Shown here in pieces: positions 8,664 through 17,034 of a stretch of 64,000 bases of DNA. The notes beneath the pieces were generated by a model. The model did not search any database. It was not told the DNA's origin and was given only the letters and a program-made list of their open reading frames with translations. The stretch is from positions 1-64,000 of the forward strand of contig NZ_JAGGQG010000030.1 in assembly GCF_018613415.1 (NCBI RefSeq), written 5' to 3'. Positions within the stretch are counted from its first letter, which is position 1. The number at the start of each line of letters is the position of its first letter. The position numbers and the translations under genes are program-made. The stretch is from Bacillus sp. ISL-18 (GTDB lineage: Bacteria; Bacillota; Bacilli; Bacillales; Cytobacillaceae).

Positions 8664-9536
8664 TCAATGAATATTATGCTTTCTAAAATTACCGCCCTTC
8701 ACTTCTGCTACATCATATACGGTAACAAAGGCTCTTGGGTCTATCTCATTGATGATTTCCTTTAGTTTAGTTTCCTCTAAGCGGTTAATCACACAGGTAA
8801 TTTCTTTAAATTTTTCATGGGAGAAACCGCCATAAGCTTCTTTATACGTTGCACTTCGACCTAAACGATCCCGGATGGTCTCTACCAGGATTTCGGGTTG
8901 AGTGGTGATAATTTGAAAGCCTTTCGAACCACTAAGACCTTCTTCGACAATGTGAATGACTTTCGAAGCAATATAGTATGCTATGGCCGAAAGAATCGCT
9001 CCTTGCAGACCAAATACAATCGCAACAAATATAAACACAAATATATTTAAGAAAAGAATCAAATCACTGGTACCAAATGGTAATTTTCGAGCTAAAAGTA
9101 CGGCAAGCATATCAATACCATCTAATGCACCGCCATTCCGCAAAGCTAAGCCCATCCCAACTCCAAGGATAATCCCGCCAACAACGGTAATTAATAGTGT
9201 ATCTCCATCAATAATGGCTGGAGTATGGTGAAAAAGGAGTGTACCCACCGCTAGAGAAGCAATGCCGATAATCGAAAAAAGGGCAAAGCTTTTTCCAATT
9301 TGTTGATACCCTAACCAGATAAAAGGAACGTTTATAATGGCAATTAGAACGCCTAATGGTAAATCAAATAGTTCTGAACCAACGATACTAAGACCCGTCA
9401 CGCCCCCATCCGATACGTTGTTTGGAATCAGGACCGTTTCTAGTCCATAGGCAGCGATAAATCCTCCGATAATGACCATTAATCCTCGCAGGATCAATTT
9501 TAGTTTATTCGGTTTATGTATTTTGTTTGTCTCCAT
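8664..9536 (-). CDS. YitT-family membrane protein with DUF2179 domain
   Basis: 290 residues. The ATG at 9536 has AGAGAGG six bases upstream and is preferred over a GTG at 9554. Five or six membrane spans cover residues about 15-195, including the family signatures LIPNNVSDGGVTGLSI and LALRNGGALDGIDMLAVLL. A soluble DUF2179 domain follows (GSKGFQIITTQPEILVETIRDRLGRSATY to the end). The function of YitT proteins is not established; transport has been proposed. The gene is followed closely by its own terminator. Confidence 0.9.
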   Translation of the reverse strand: METNKIHKPNKLKLILRGLMVIIGGFIAAYGLETVLIPNNVSDGGVTGLSIVGSELFDLPLGVLIAIINVPFIWLGYQQIGKSFALFSIIGIASLAVGTLLFHHTPAIIDGDTLLITVVGGIILGVGMGLALRNGGALDGIDMLAVLLARKLPFGTSDLILFLNIFVFIFVAIVFGLQGAILSAIAYYIASKVIHIVEEGLSGSKGFQIITTQPEILVETIRDRLGRSATYKEAYGGFSHEKFKEITCVINRLEETKLKEIINEIDPRAFVTVYDVAEVKGGNFRKHNIH

Positions 9537-9568
9537 CGAATTCCTCTCTTCCACTGTGATTTTAGAAC

Positions 9569-10144
9569 TTATAAATTTACATCAATTTGAGTGGTAATCA
9601 CGTCTTCTTTCGTGATTCCTAAAAATTTCAGAGTCTCTGCTGGTGTTGAATGATTAAAGTGTTTTTGTAAAAGGGCAATCGAGACACCTTGTTTGAACGC
9701 ATGAAATCCAAACGTCTTTGCCAGTGAATTCGTCCCAATCTTCCCTTCTATGCCTACCTTTACTGCAGCTTCATGAATAATTCGATAGGCCTGTTGCCGC
9801 GTAATCGGTTGTTTAAACTTACGAGATTGGAATAAATACATCTGTTCTTCTCTGTTGACTTGATTTAAGTATGAGAGTACAGCTTCCTTCACTTTGTTAT
9901 TTAAAAATACCGTCTTCCTCCTTTCACTCTCCATTTCTGAATAATGATAAAAATCCTTGATTTCTCCTTCGCTATTAAAAAGTTCCTTTACCTTAATCAA
10001 AAGCAGTTCAGATATTTTTAGACCTGTATTAATTCCAACCACAAACAATAAATAATCCCGGTAGGATTGTTTTTTTAGTTGTTCTTTCATGGAATTTATT
10101 TGTTCTAGGTCTCTAAGTGCATCGACTGTTTCCAACTTATCCAT
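9569..10144 (-). CDS. Tyrosine recombinase homologue lacking catalytic residues
   Basis: 191 residues matching the catalytic domain of short bacillar Xer-like integrases. The expected catalytic set is R-H-R-H/W-Y, but this protein has Lys43 (TGLKISELL instead of TGLRISELL), Asn139 and Ala142 (GTNSLAKTFG instead of GTHTLRKTFG), a retained His165 (FNHST), and Phe174 (TLKFLGIT instead of TLRYIGIT). The nucleophile and both catalytic arginines are therefore gone while length and fold residues remain, and the frame is undamaged. It may bind DNA without cutting it. It starts at ATG with GGAG upstream and is separated from the YitT gene by only 32 bases, so the two may be co-transcribed. Confidence 0.85.
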   Translation of the reverse strand: MDKLETVDALRDLEQINSMKEQLKKQSYRDYLLFVVGINTGLKISELLLIKVKELFNSEGEIKDFYHYSEMESERRKTVFLNNKVKEAVLSYLNQVNREEQMYLFQSRKFKQPITRQQAYRIIHEAAVKVGIEGKIGTNSLAKTFGFHAFKQGVSIALLQKHFNHSTPAETLKFLGITKEDVITTQIDVNL

Positions 10145-10153
10145 TACTCCTTC

Positions 10154-10195
10154 AATGTTACTTAATTTAAGTTTAATTTATAATTGAGTAACATT
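10154..10195. promoter_or_regulatory. 13-bp inverted repeat upstream of the recombinase homologue
   Basis: AATGTTACTTAAT (10154-10166) and ATTGAGTAACATT (10183-10195) are inverted copies with one mismatch, separated by 16 bases. The left arm starts ten bases before the start codon of the recombinase homologue. It could be its own binding site, a recombination-core relic or an operator. Confidence 0.5.
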
Positions 10196-10333
10196 CAAAC
10201 CATACGCTTGTGAAATACTGATTTATTTATCTTCTGAAATTTAATCAGCAAGTATACTTTTTGGACATCAGATTTACATCAAATTGTAAAGAAAAGAGTA
10301 GAAACCCTTAGTAAACATTTTTTTTAAAAGCAA

Positions 10334-10363
10334 AAGGCGATTCCGTTATGCTGGAATCGCCTT
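10334..10363 (-). terminator. Terminator-like hairpin in the 10.1-10.5 kb gap
   Basis: Perfect 11-bp stem AAGGCGATTCC / GGAATCGCCTT with an 8-base loop. The T-rich side (TTTTGCTTTT) is on the minus strand, although no intact minus-strand gene ends here. It may be left over from DNA lost when the neighbouring gene decayed. The rest of the 10196-10508 gap shows no gene. Confidence 0.5.
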
Positions 10364-10508
10364 CGAAAATGAATGGAGTTAAAAACACGTAAACGACATA
10401 ATTCTCCTTGTATCAATACCAAAAATCATCCATGACCACCCATTCCATCTAAAACCAGTAACAGATCTTGGACCTACGAAAACAGGATAAAACCAAAACG
10501 CTTCACCA

Positions 10509-11130
10509 TTGTTTAGCCAAATAAAAGTATTACGGAACTGGCACAACCTAATTGCTCCTGGATCAACCGCAAATGGTGAAGCAACTGCTCAAGTCGCTGA
10601 TCAAGTGGTAGAAGCCGTGAAAAACGGTGATATTAAACGATTCTTTGTCATGGCTGGCTGTGATGGCCGTCATAAGAGCAGAACATATTACAAAGAATTT
10701 GCCGAAGAGCTTCCTAAAGATACGATCATTTTAACAGTCGGTTGTACAAAATATCGATACAATAAGCTAGATTTAGGTGATATCAACGGAATTCCAAGGG
10801 TCCTTGATGCTGGTCAATGTAACAATTCCTACTCTCTTTTCATGACGGCAATGAAGCTAAAAGAAGCTTTCGGATTAGAAAGTGTGAATGAATTACCGTT
10901 ATCTTACAATATCGCATGGTATGAGCAAAAAGCAGTGATCGTTTTCTTATCACTACTTTACCTAGGTGTGAAAAATATTCACGTTGGACCAACCTTACCA
11001 GCTTTCTTGTCACCAAACGTTACAACTTCTTGGTTGAGAATTTTGGTGAGGCGGCATTACCAATACAAAAGCCGACTTGGAAATGTTTATGAACAGCTCG
11101 ATTGAAGTTCAAGAAAGTACAATAGTTTAA
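10509..11130 (+). pseudogene. hcp: Broken hybrid cluster protein (hydroxylamine reductase) gene
   Basis: Residues from VVEAVKNGDIKRFFVMAGCDGR to LGPTLPAFLSPNV match the C-terminal part of hybrid cluster protein/hydroxylamine reductase, including the cluster cysteines in TVGCTKYRYN and DAGQCNNSYS. The N-terminal half of the enzyme is absent and the segment before residue 30 does not fit the family. After SPNV the frame breaks: family-like residues continue in another frame (LVENFG) and then a third (GITNTKADLEMFMNSS), ending at a stop near 11130. Truncation plus at least two frameshifts make function unlikely. No convincing ribosome binding site is seen. Confidence 0.88.
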
Positions 11131-11160
11131 TAATAGACTAGGGTCCCACCTGGGATGAAG

Positions 11161-11193
11161 GATAAAGGGAGAGTCAGTGACTCTCCCTTTATC
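11161..11193. terminator. Perfect 16-bp palindromic terminator
   Basis: GATAAAGGGAGAGTCA and its exact inverse flank a single G. It is nine bases past the stop of the quinone reductase gene (minus strand) and also downstream of the broken hcp, so it can act in both directions. Confidence 0.75.
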
Positions 11194-11201
11194 TATATTA
11201 A

Positions 11202-12185
11202 TCAGTCAATTGTCAAAACAAGTTTACCATTTCCTATCCCTTTTTCCAGCTGTTCAAAGCCCTGTGCCGCTTGCTGGAGCGATAAAGTTGTCCCAATCAT
11301 TGGACGAAGTGCACCACTCGTTAGCATTCCAATGACACCATGAATGCTTTGTTCATATTCATTTTTTGGAGCATTCCAAAGAGCGGTTGCTAAAATATCA
11401 CACTCCTTTTGCATGGCAAGACGTGGATTGATTTCGATGGAACCACGATTTCCAATAATGACAATTTTACCAAATGGTGCAATCAGCTTTAAATCGGTTT
11501 CTAAATTCTTGTTGGCTAAAAACTCAATAATAACATCTGGTCCATTCCCACCTGTTAAGGCTAGCACCTCTTCAATCGTTGCTTCTGTCACATGATTAAT
11601 GACAAAATCGGCACCAGCTTGCTGGACCATTTTTTTACCTACATCTCTGCTTGCCGTTCCAATCACTTTAGCACCGTGAGATTTCGCCATTTGCACAGCC
11701 TGTAATCCAACCCCGCCACTGGCCCCATGAATCAGAACGGTTTGTTGCCCTGGCTTCAGATAAGCACGTTGAAATAGTGCACGATAGGCGGTTAATGCAG
11801 GGACTCCTAGTGCTGCACCTTGTTCAAAGGATACCTGTTCCGGTAGTGGATGAACCGAAGCTGCATCACATACTACTTTTTGAGCAAATGTACCTGTACT
11901 ATTCCCTCCCATTAAGGATGCAATAAAGACACGATCACCAACACGAACATTTGTAACCCCTTCCCCAATCGCCTCGACAATCCCAGCGCCGTCTAAGCCT
12001 GGGGTATAGGGCAGCTGGGGTACACTAAACGCATATGTACCTGTTAAGGTGTAGGTATCACTCGGATTGACGCCCGCGGCATGTACACGAACACATACCT
12101 CTCCCTTTCCTGCTTCTACTTCCTCAACATCAGTAAAGACTAATTTCTCAGGTCCACCAAATTCTGTAACTTGAATGGCTTTCAT
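11202..12185 (-). CDS. Zinc-type alcohol dehydrogenase-like NAD(P)H:quinone oxidoreductase
   Basis: 327 residues, medium-chain dehydrogenase/reductase fold of the QOR/zeta-crystallin branch. The N-terminal GroES-like domain has AAGVNPSDTYTLTG and PGLDGAGIVEAIGEGV but lacks the catalytic zinc cysteines of true alcohol dehydrogenases. The nucleotide-binding loop is HGASGGVGLQAVQMAK near residue 155. It probably reduces quinones or enones with NADPH in the cytoplasm. The start has GAGGAGG nine bases upstream. It lies next to a marR/efflux pair, a setting often linked to toxic electrophile response, but it has its own orientation and terminator. Confidence 0.88.
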   Translation of the reverse strand: MKAIQVTEFGGPEKLVFTDVEEVEAGKGEVCVRVHAAGVNPSDTYTLTGTYAFSVPQLPYTPGLDGAGIVEAIGEGVTNVRVGDRVFIASLMGGNSTGTFAQKVVCDAASVHPLPEQVSFEQGAALGVPALTAYRALFQRAYLKPGQQTVLIHGASGGVGLQAVQMAKSHGAKVIGTASRDVGKKMVQQAGADFVINHVTEATIEEVLALTGGNGPDVIIEFLANKNLETDLKLIAPFGKIVIIGNRGSIEINPRLAMQKECDILATALWNAPKNEYEQSIHGVIGMLTSGALRPMIGTTLSLQQAAQGFEQLEKGIGNGKLVLTID

Positions 12186-12295
12186 GTTATCAACCTCCTC
12201 GTAATTTATTATATATCGAAATTTATTATTTACTGTAGTATCAAGGTTTTAACTATGATTTTTACTTAATTTTACTTTTTACGAGCTTTTAGGTT

Positions 12296-12503
12296 GGTCG
12301 GCCGTCAATGAGCTCTATTGACTACTCTGTTGCTTTATTTTTGGGGTGGTCGGTCGCCAATAAGCTCTATTGACTACTCTGTTGCCTTATTTTTTGGATG
12401 GTCGGTCGTCAATTGGCTCTATTGACTACCCTGTTCCCCTATTTTTTGGATGGTCGGTCGTCAATGAGCTCTAATGGCTATCTGTTGCCTTAGTTTTTGA
12501 ATG
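12296..12503. repeat. Second 52-bp tandem repeat array, four copies
   Basis: Units begin with GGTCGG at 12296, 12348, 12400 and 12452, an exact 52-bp spacing. Each carries TCAATnAGCTCTATTGA or a close variant, itself an inverted repeat, then TACTCTGTTGCCTTATTTTTTGG. Its sequence differs from the array at 21-187 although the period is the same. It fills the gap between the quinone reductase and marR genes. Confidence 0.9.
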
Positions 12504-12523
12504 TTTTTCAGTAATTTGATAGA

Positions 12524-12955
12524 CTACTCCACTTTCAAATGCTCCACGAGCCGGCCAAGTAAATCACTTAAAACCATTATTTCTTGATCATTGTAAATAT
12601 GATAAGTCTGGGCATTAAAATCATTGCGTAACGATTTCAGTTGCTCATAAACATGGATTCCTTCCTCAGTTATTTTCACCCGCGTGCGTCTTTTATCTTC
12701 AGGGTCTTGAAATAGGGTAACCAAATTTAACTGCTGCAGGCGATTGATCATCCCTGTCATATTTTGTTTCGTGACAAGCATTTCTTCTTTTAGTTCCCCG
12801 ATAGATATGTCTTCTCTATTTATGATGGTTCTAAGAATCACCCATTGTTGTATACTAGTCAGTCCAACCTCGGAAACCATTTTTGCACCATATCTATTTA
12901 AGAGATTGGATATCCTAAAAAAATCTAACGTTATGTTTGTTTTTACTTCTTCCAT
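12524..12955 (-). CDS. MarR-family transcriptional repressor
   Basis: 143 residues, winged helix-turn-helix of the MarR type: SIQQWVILRTIINREDISIGELKEEMLVTKQNMTGMI covers the DNA-binding helices and DPEDKRRTRVKITEEG is the wing. GGAGG precedes the ATG by five bases. It is divergent from an MFS efflux gene, and a perfect palindrome between them overlaps both promoters. It very likely represses itself and the transporter and is released by a small toxic ligand. Confidence 0.92.
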   Translation of the reverse strand: MEEVKTNITLDFFRISNLLNRYGAKMVSEVGLTSIQQWVILRTIINREDISIGELKEEMLVTKQNMTGMINRLQQLNLVTLFQDPEDKRRTRVKITEEGIHVYEQLKSLRNDFNAQTYHIYNDQEIMVLSDLLGRLVEHLKVE

Positions 12956-12984
12956 ACAAACCTCCGCATCTTTAAATTATCACT

Positions 12985-13046
12985 ATCTTAATGCAGGGAA
13001 AAAACTTAGTCAAGTAGTTGACTAAGTTGAAAGGATAACTTAAACT
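12985..13046. promoter_or_regulatory. Divergent marR/efflux promoters sharing a palindromic operator
   Basis: The operator AACTTAGTCAA-GTAG-TTGACTAAGTT is a perfect 11-bp inverted repeat at 13003-13028. On the plus strand the -35 TTGACT (13018-13023) is inside the right arm, with a 17-base spacer and -10 TAAACT (13041-13046). On the minus strand the -35 TTGACT (13013-13008) is inside the left arm, with a 17-base spacer and -10 TAAGAT (12990-12985). One bound dimer would block both. A second partial palindrome, ACTAA-T-TTAGT, lies at 13044-13054. Confidence 0.75.
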
Positions 13047-13113
13047 AATTTAGTCAATAACATGGCAATCAAAGAACTTTTATCTAATTTTTAAAAAATA
13101 AAGGAGAAAAAAC

Positions 13114-14610
13114 ATGCCAAAAACAACAACGAATCGTAAAATGGTAACCGTTGCGATGCTGGTTGCGATTTTATTAGTCGCGATTGATGTCACGGTTGTC
13201 AGTACCGCGATGCCGCGGATTGTCAGTGACCTGAGTGGTTTAAAATTAATTAGCTGGGTATTTGCCATCTATACGCTTACCACTTCGGTAACGACCCCTA
13301 TTTACGGGAAGTTATCTGATTTATTCGGCCGAAAAAAGGTTTTTATCACTGGTGTTATTTTGTTTGTAGCAGGCTCGATGTTATCAGGTGCTGCTCATAC
13401 GATGACTCAATTAATTTGGTTCCGCGCTTTTCAAGGAATTGGTGCGGGTGCGGTTATGCCGCTAACTTTTACGATTATTGGTGACCTCTACCCTGGTGAA
13501 CAACGCGCCAAAATGCAGGGAGTATTTAGTTCAGTCTGGGGAATTGCCGGTCTTCTTGGTCCATTAGTAGGTGGATTCTTTGTAGACCAAATCAGCTGGC
13601 GTTGGATTTTCTATATTAATTTGCCGGTTGGGTTAGTTTCACTTGTATTAATCACTGTCTTCTTCCACGAAACCGTTGAATTGAAAAAAGATCGCAAAAT
13701 CGACTATCTTGGAGCGATTACGTTTACGATTGGAATTTCGACTCTATTATATGCATTACTCAATGCCGGTCCTGGTCAGAAATATGCATGGAATTCAACA
13801 GCAATTTATATCCTGTTTGCTGTTGCGGTGATCTTTATTGTGCTGTTTGGTTATATTGAAACCAAAGTCAAGGAACCGATGCTTCCTCCATCCTTATTCA
13901 AGATTCCAGTGATCCTTGTTTCCAATCTTATCGGATTTCTAGCAAGTTCTGTCCTGATTGGGGTTAATGTTTATTTGCCAATGTGGATCCAAACGATTCT
14001 TGGACACAGTGCGACGAGCTCCGGACTTACGCTTATGCCAATGTCGATCGCCTGGCCGTTGGGTGCCACTTTTGCTGGCCGATATATGTATAAAATTGGC
14101 TCTAAGTTAACGGCCATCCTTGGTGCTGTATTGATTGCCCTCGGTGGAACATGGCTGCTTGCCGTGGAGCTGGACTCCCCGTATTGGTATTTTGTAGGAA
14201 TTATGATTGTGATTGGTCTTGGAATGGGCTACGCTACCACTCCTACCACGGTTCTCGTTCAATCAGCGGTAGGCTGGCAAATGCGTGGTGCGGCAACCGC
14301 ATCCAACACGTTTACTAGGTCGATTGGCCAAACAGTTGGAGTGGCTGTCTTTGGAACTATTTTTAACAACTCCCTGATTACTTATGGGAAAGAACATGCA
14401 GGCGGAGGCAATATTAGTAATGTCTTAAGCTCTGAATCGATTAATAAGCTGCCTGCAAACGTCATTACGATGATCCATGAAGGGCTCGCCCATGGAATGC
14501 ACTTAGTGTTTATTCTCGTGTTTTTTATTGGAATCGCGAACCTCGTTGCTACTTTCTTCCTACCTTCACATAAGAAGGTCATGGAGCAGCAAAAACAAGT
14601 TCAACATTAG
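13114..14610 (+). CDS. MFS multidrug efflux transporter, DHA2 (EmrB/QacA) family
   Basis: 498 residues with about 14 membrane spans, the DHA2 topology. Motif A GKLSDLFGRKK follows TM2, the D1 motif is IDVTVVSTAMPRI in TM1, and motif C-like GIAGLLGPLVGG is in TM5. It uses the proton gradient to export hydrophobic toxic compounds across the plasma membrane. AAAGGAG precedes the ATG. The divergent marR gene and shared operator indicate substrate-induced expression. Confidence 0.92.
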   Translation: MPKTTTNRKMVTVAMLVAILLVAIDVTVVSTAMPRIVSDLSGLKLISWVFAIYTLTTSVTTPIYGKLSDLFGRKKVFITGVILFVAGSMLSGAAHTMTQLIWFRAFQGIGAGAVMPLTFTIIGDLYPGEQRAKMQGVFSSVWGIAGLLGPLVGGFFVDQISWRWIFYINLPVGLVSLVLITVFFHETVELKKDRKIDYLGAITFTIGISTLLYALLNAGPGQKYAWNSTAIYILFAVAVIFIVLFGYIETKVKEPMLPPSLFKIPVILVSNLIGFLASSVLIGVNVYLPMWIQTILGHSATSSGLTLMPMSIAWPLGATFAGRYMYKIGSKLTAILGAVLIALGGTWLLAVELDSPYWYFVGIMIVIGLGMGYATTPTTVLVQSAVGWQMRGAATASNTFTRSIGQTVGVAVFGTIFNNSLITYGKEHAGGGNISNVLSSESINKLPANVITMIHEGLAHGMHLVFILVFFIGIANLVATFFLPSHKKVMEQQKQVQH

Positions 14611-14615
14611 TTATT

Positions 14616-14640
14616 AAGCCGCCAATTTGGCGGCTTTTAT
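14616..14640 (+). terminator. Terminator of the MFS efflux gene
   Basis: AAGCCGCCA-ATT-TGGCGGCTT followed by TTATTTT, six bases after the stop codon. Confidence 0.9.
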
Positions 14641-14726
14641 TTTGCAACTGCAAGTAGAAGAAGGTATAATCTCCAGAACCAATTCCTCCAGCCGTACCGT
14701 CCCATCCGTCCCCATCATTAACGTTG

Positions 14727-15659
14727 TTACATTTGACCTCCAGTGATGGCCACTGTCTGCCTATCAGGGCCAAACACCTGACCGTTCCATTTCAATACCG
14801 TTTGGACCAATCCCAGACTGTCAGCATTATACCTGCCGGCTATCCGTTGATACGCTTCTAGTTCATATATTTGATCCCTGTTAAAGTCAATCGGGTATAA
14901 ACCCGACAAAGGGTTAACCCATCCATTAATTGGAGCCTTTAAAATCCCATTGTCGTTATATACTTCGGATAGGTATTCCTTCCCCTTATAAGTAAGGTCC
15001 AGAATATACTTTTCTTTGAGATGATAACTGAGGACCTTTGCTTTGTATTGATTTTTAAATGTCACATTGTACGTATAGGAATCATTGAATGTATCCGAAT
15101 CAAAAATCTGCGATATTTGACCGTTCATATAAGAAAAGATATACGCATAAATAGCACCGCCGCTTCCTCCGGTATCAATGACCACTAGAATATCATCACC
15201 CTTTTTCCCTGTAAAGTCACCAAGAAAAAGGGTGGGATTGTATCCAGAATTATTTTTAAAGTGGATGTAATCATAATGATGTGTGCGCCCATTTTGGACA
15301 ACCAAAGTTATATCTTTCCAGAATGGACTATCCGAGGATTTATTCGCAGTTAGAAAGACATTATCCATAATCCCGTCTCCGTCTAAATCACCCCTCTTTA
15401 CCGTTACAACGGATGGACTCTTGGTTTGTACTTGTCTTGCATCAGCTGATTGCAATCCCGCCCGTATTTCTAAAAGTTTGTGCTTTGACGGATAAGGATT
15501 GGGAAAAGACAAAGCCATGTCTATCGTTTGCAGTGCTTCATTGGTTAATCCGGCTCTTGCCTGCGTATTAGCCAAACAGTACCAATAATAAGGATGATTC
15601 GTTTCACGAATTTTTGTGTAATAGTGATGGAGCTCTTTATGGAAATCTTTGGTGTCCAT
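14727..15659 (-). CDS. VCBS/FG-GAP-like repeat protein with an N-terminal helical segment
   Basis: 310 residues from the ATG at 15659, which has AGGTGGG upstream; an earlier in-frame ATG at 15689 has none. Residues about 1-75 are TPR-like (YYWYCLANTQARAGLTNEALQTIDMAL). The remainder holds FG-GAP/VCBS-type elements: RGDLDGDGIMDNVFLTA (a calcium-loop-like DxDGDG), LFLGDFTGKKGDDILVVIDTGGSGG and PIDFNRDQIYELEAYQRI. No signal peptide is visible. Similar proteins of unknown role occur in Bacillus. Confidence 0.78.
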   Translation of the reverse strand: MDTKDFHKELHHYYTKIRETNHPYYWYCLANTQARAGLTNEALQTIDMALSFPNPYPSKHKLLEIRAGLQSADARQVQTKSPSVVTVKRGDLDGDGIMDNVFLTANKSSDSPFWKDITLVVQNGRTHHYDYIHFKNNSGYNPTLFLGDFTGKKGDDILVVIDTGGSGGAIYAYIFSYMNGQISQIFDSDTFNDSYTYNVTFKNQYKAKVLSYHLKEKYILDLTYKGKEYLSEVYNDNGILKAPINGWVNPLSGLYPIDFNRDQIYELEAYQRIAGRYNADSLGLVQTVLKWNGQVFGPDRQTVAITGGQM

Positions 15660-16112
15660 TTTCAACCCACCTGTCTTATTATTCTCCATATAGATTTATG
15701 TAAGAATTCACAGGAGCATTCCAAGTCCGATCTACCCGTACTTATATTTGACAATAAGAGGCACCTAGGTCAGTTTGGAGCTAATGTTCCCCCTTCTCCT
15801 TTTACATCTATATTTTCCTGTAAGCTTTGATACTCAACTGAAATATATGTAAAAAAACTCCGGATTGCTTAAGGTTGTCAACCCTCAATTCTAGAGAAAA
15901 TTTTACTATTTTATCAAACTATTAGACCTAATTAGGACTTTCTTAAAAAGTCTCCCGGAAGTGGTAAACGATAAGGGTTTTAAAGACGTTTTATTTAAAT
16001 AAAATATTCCTGAATTGCTTTGACTGTAAAATCATCCCATAAATATGACAAAAAACATATGTTAGGATAATTATGTGTTAACTAGTAAACTTTCAAACAG
16101 GAGGATCTTAAC
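15660..16112. other. Intergenic region, no gene seen
   Basis: Both divergent genes start from this stretch. It is AT-rich and holds no reading frame with a convincing ribosome binding site. A possible sigma-A-like pair ATGACA-N15-GATAAT sits near 16047-16073 ahead of the CAP-domain gene, but it is weak. Confidence 0.4.
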
Positions 16113-16832
16113 ATGTTATTGGGTAAAACAATTCTTACCTTAGCCGCCTCGGGTGCCTTATTTGGGGCAAATCCTACATTAAATCAAGATCATTTATCTT
16201 CTAAACAGGAGAAAATCTATTCAATCCAAGGAACCAATGTAAATTCTGATGAGATTAATAGAATGATTGAAGCGTATCTAAGTAAAATGGAAAGCAACTC
16301 ACAAACTTCTGTTGCCCAAAAGCCTCAGGCCCAGTCTCAGCCTGCTCAAACAGTCCAACAGTCAGCACAAGCTCAGCCAGTGCAAACCGAAACCACGAAG
16401 CCAATACAGCCGTCAACAGCGGGAACAACCACTACAACTCAAACAACCGGCACATTAAGTGCTTTTGAACAAAAAGTGGTTGATCTAACAAATCAAGAGC
16501 GAGCTAAAAATGGCTTACCAGCCCTTAAAGTGGATACAACGCTCAGCAAAATGGCACACGAAAAAGCACGTGACATGTCGGCAAACAACTATTTTAGCCA
16601 CACGAGTCCGACTTACGGATCCCCTTTTGACTTGATGAAGAAATTTGGCATTACCTATAACTATGCTGGTGAGAATATCGCCATGGGGCAGCAAACTCCG
16701 CAGGAAGTTGTCAATGCATGGATGAATAGTGAGGGTCACCGCAAAAACATTCTCAGCTCGAACTTCAACTACATCGGCGTTGGATATGTGGCTCAAGGAA
16801 ATTATTGGGCACAGGATTTTATTGGTAAATAA
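16113..16832 (+). CDS. Secreted CAP-domain (SCP/PR1-like) protein, YkwD type
   Basis: 239 residues. A signal peptide covers about residues 1-19. Residues about 70-115 are a Gln/Ala/Thr-rich linker (AQSQPAQTVQQSAQ and similar). The CAP domain fills 118-239, with FEQKVVDLTNQERAKNGLPAL, HEKARDMSANNYFSHTSP and YAGENIAMGQ...WMNSEGHRKNILSSNFNYIGVG. AGGAGG lies eight bases before the ATG. CAP proteins of Bacillus are extracellular or spore/cortex associated; the activity is not known. Confidence 0.9.
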   Translation: MLLGKTILTLAASGALFGANPTLNQDHLSSKQEKIYSIQGTNVNSDEINRMIEAYLSKMESNSQTSVAQKPQAQSQPAQTVQQSAQAQPVQTETTKPIQPSTAGTTTTTQTTGTLSAFEQKVVDLTNQERAKNGLPALKVDTTLSKMAHEKARDMSANNYFSHTSPTYGSPFDLMKKFGITYNYAGENIAMGQQTPQEVVNAWMNSEGHRKNILSSNFNYIGVGYVAQGNYWAQDFIGK

Positions 16833-17034
16833 TAAAGGACAAAGGCAGGCTAGTAAAATAGTATAGGCTGTCTTTTACTAAGATCTATAAATAATGAACC
16901 AACCTCCATTAACATATCGTTTTTAACCAATAAAATTAATATAAAAATGATGAAAATCGCAAAATACGGCTTCGAATTACTGGTAATCTCTATCTCTATC
17001 ATACAAAATAATGGCAATGACTAAAATTCCCCAG

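Noticed and set aside
14579..14773. 64-codon minus-strand frame overlapping the end of the VCBS-like gene
   Set aside because: It overlaps a better supported gene and the MFS terminator, and has no ribosome binding site.
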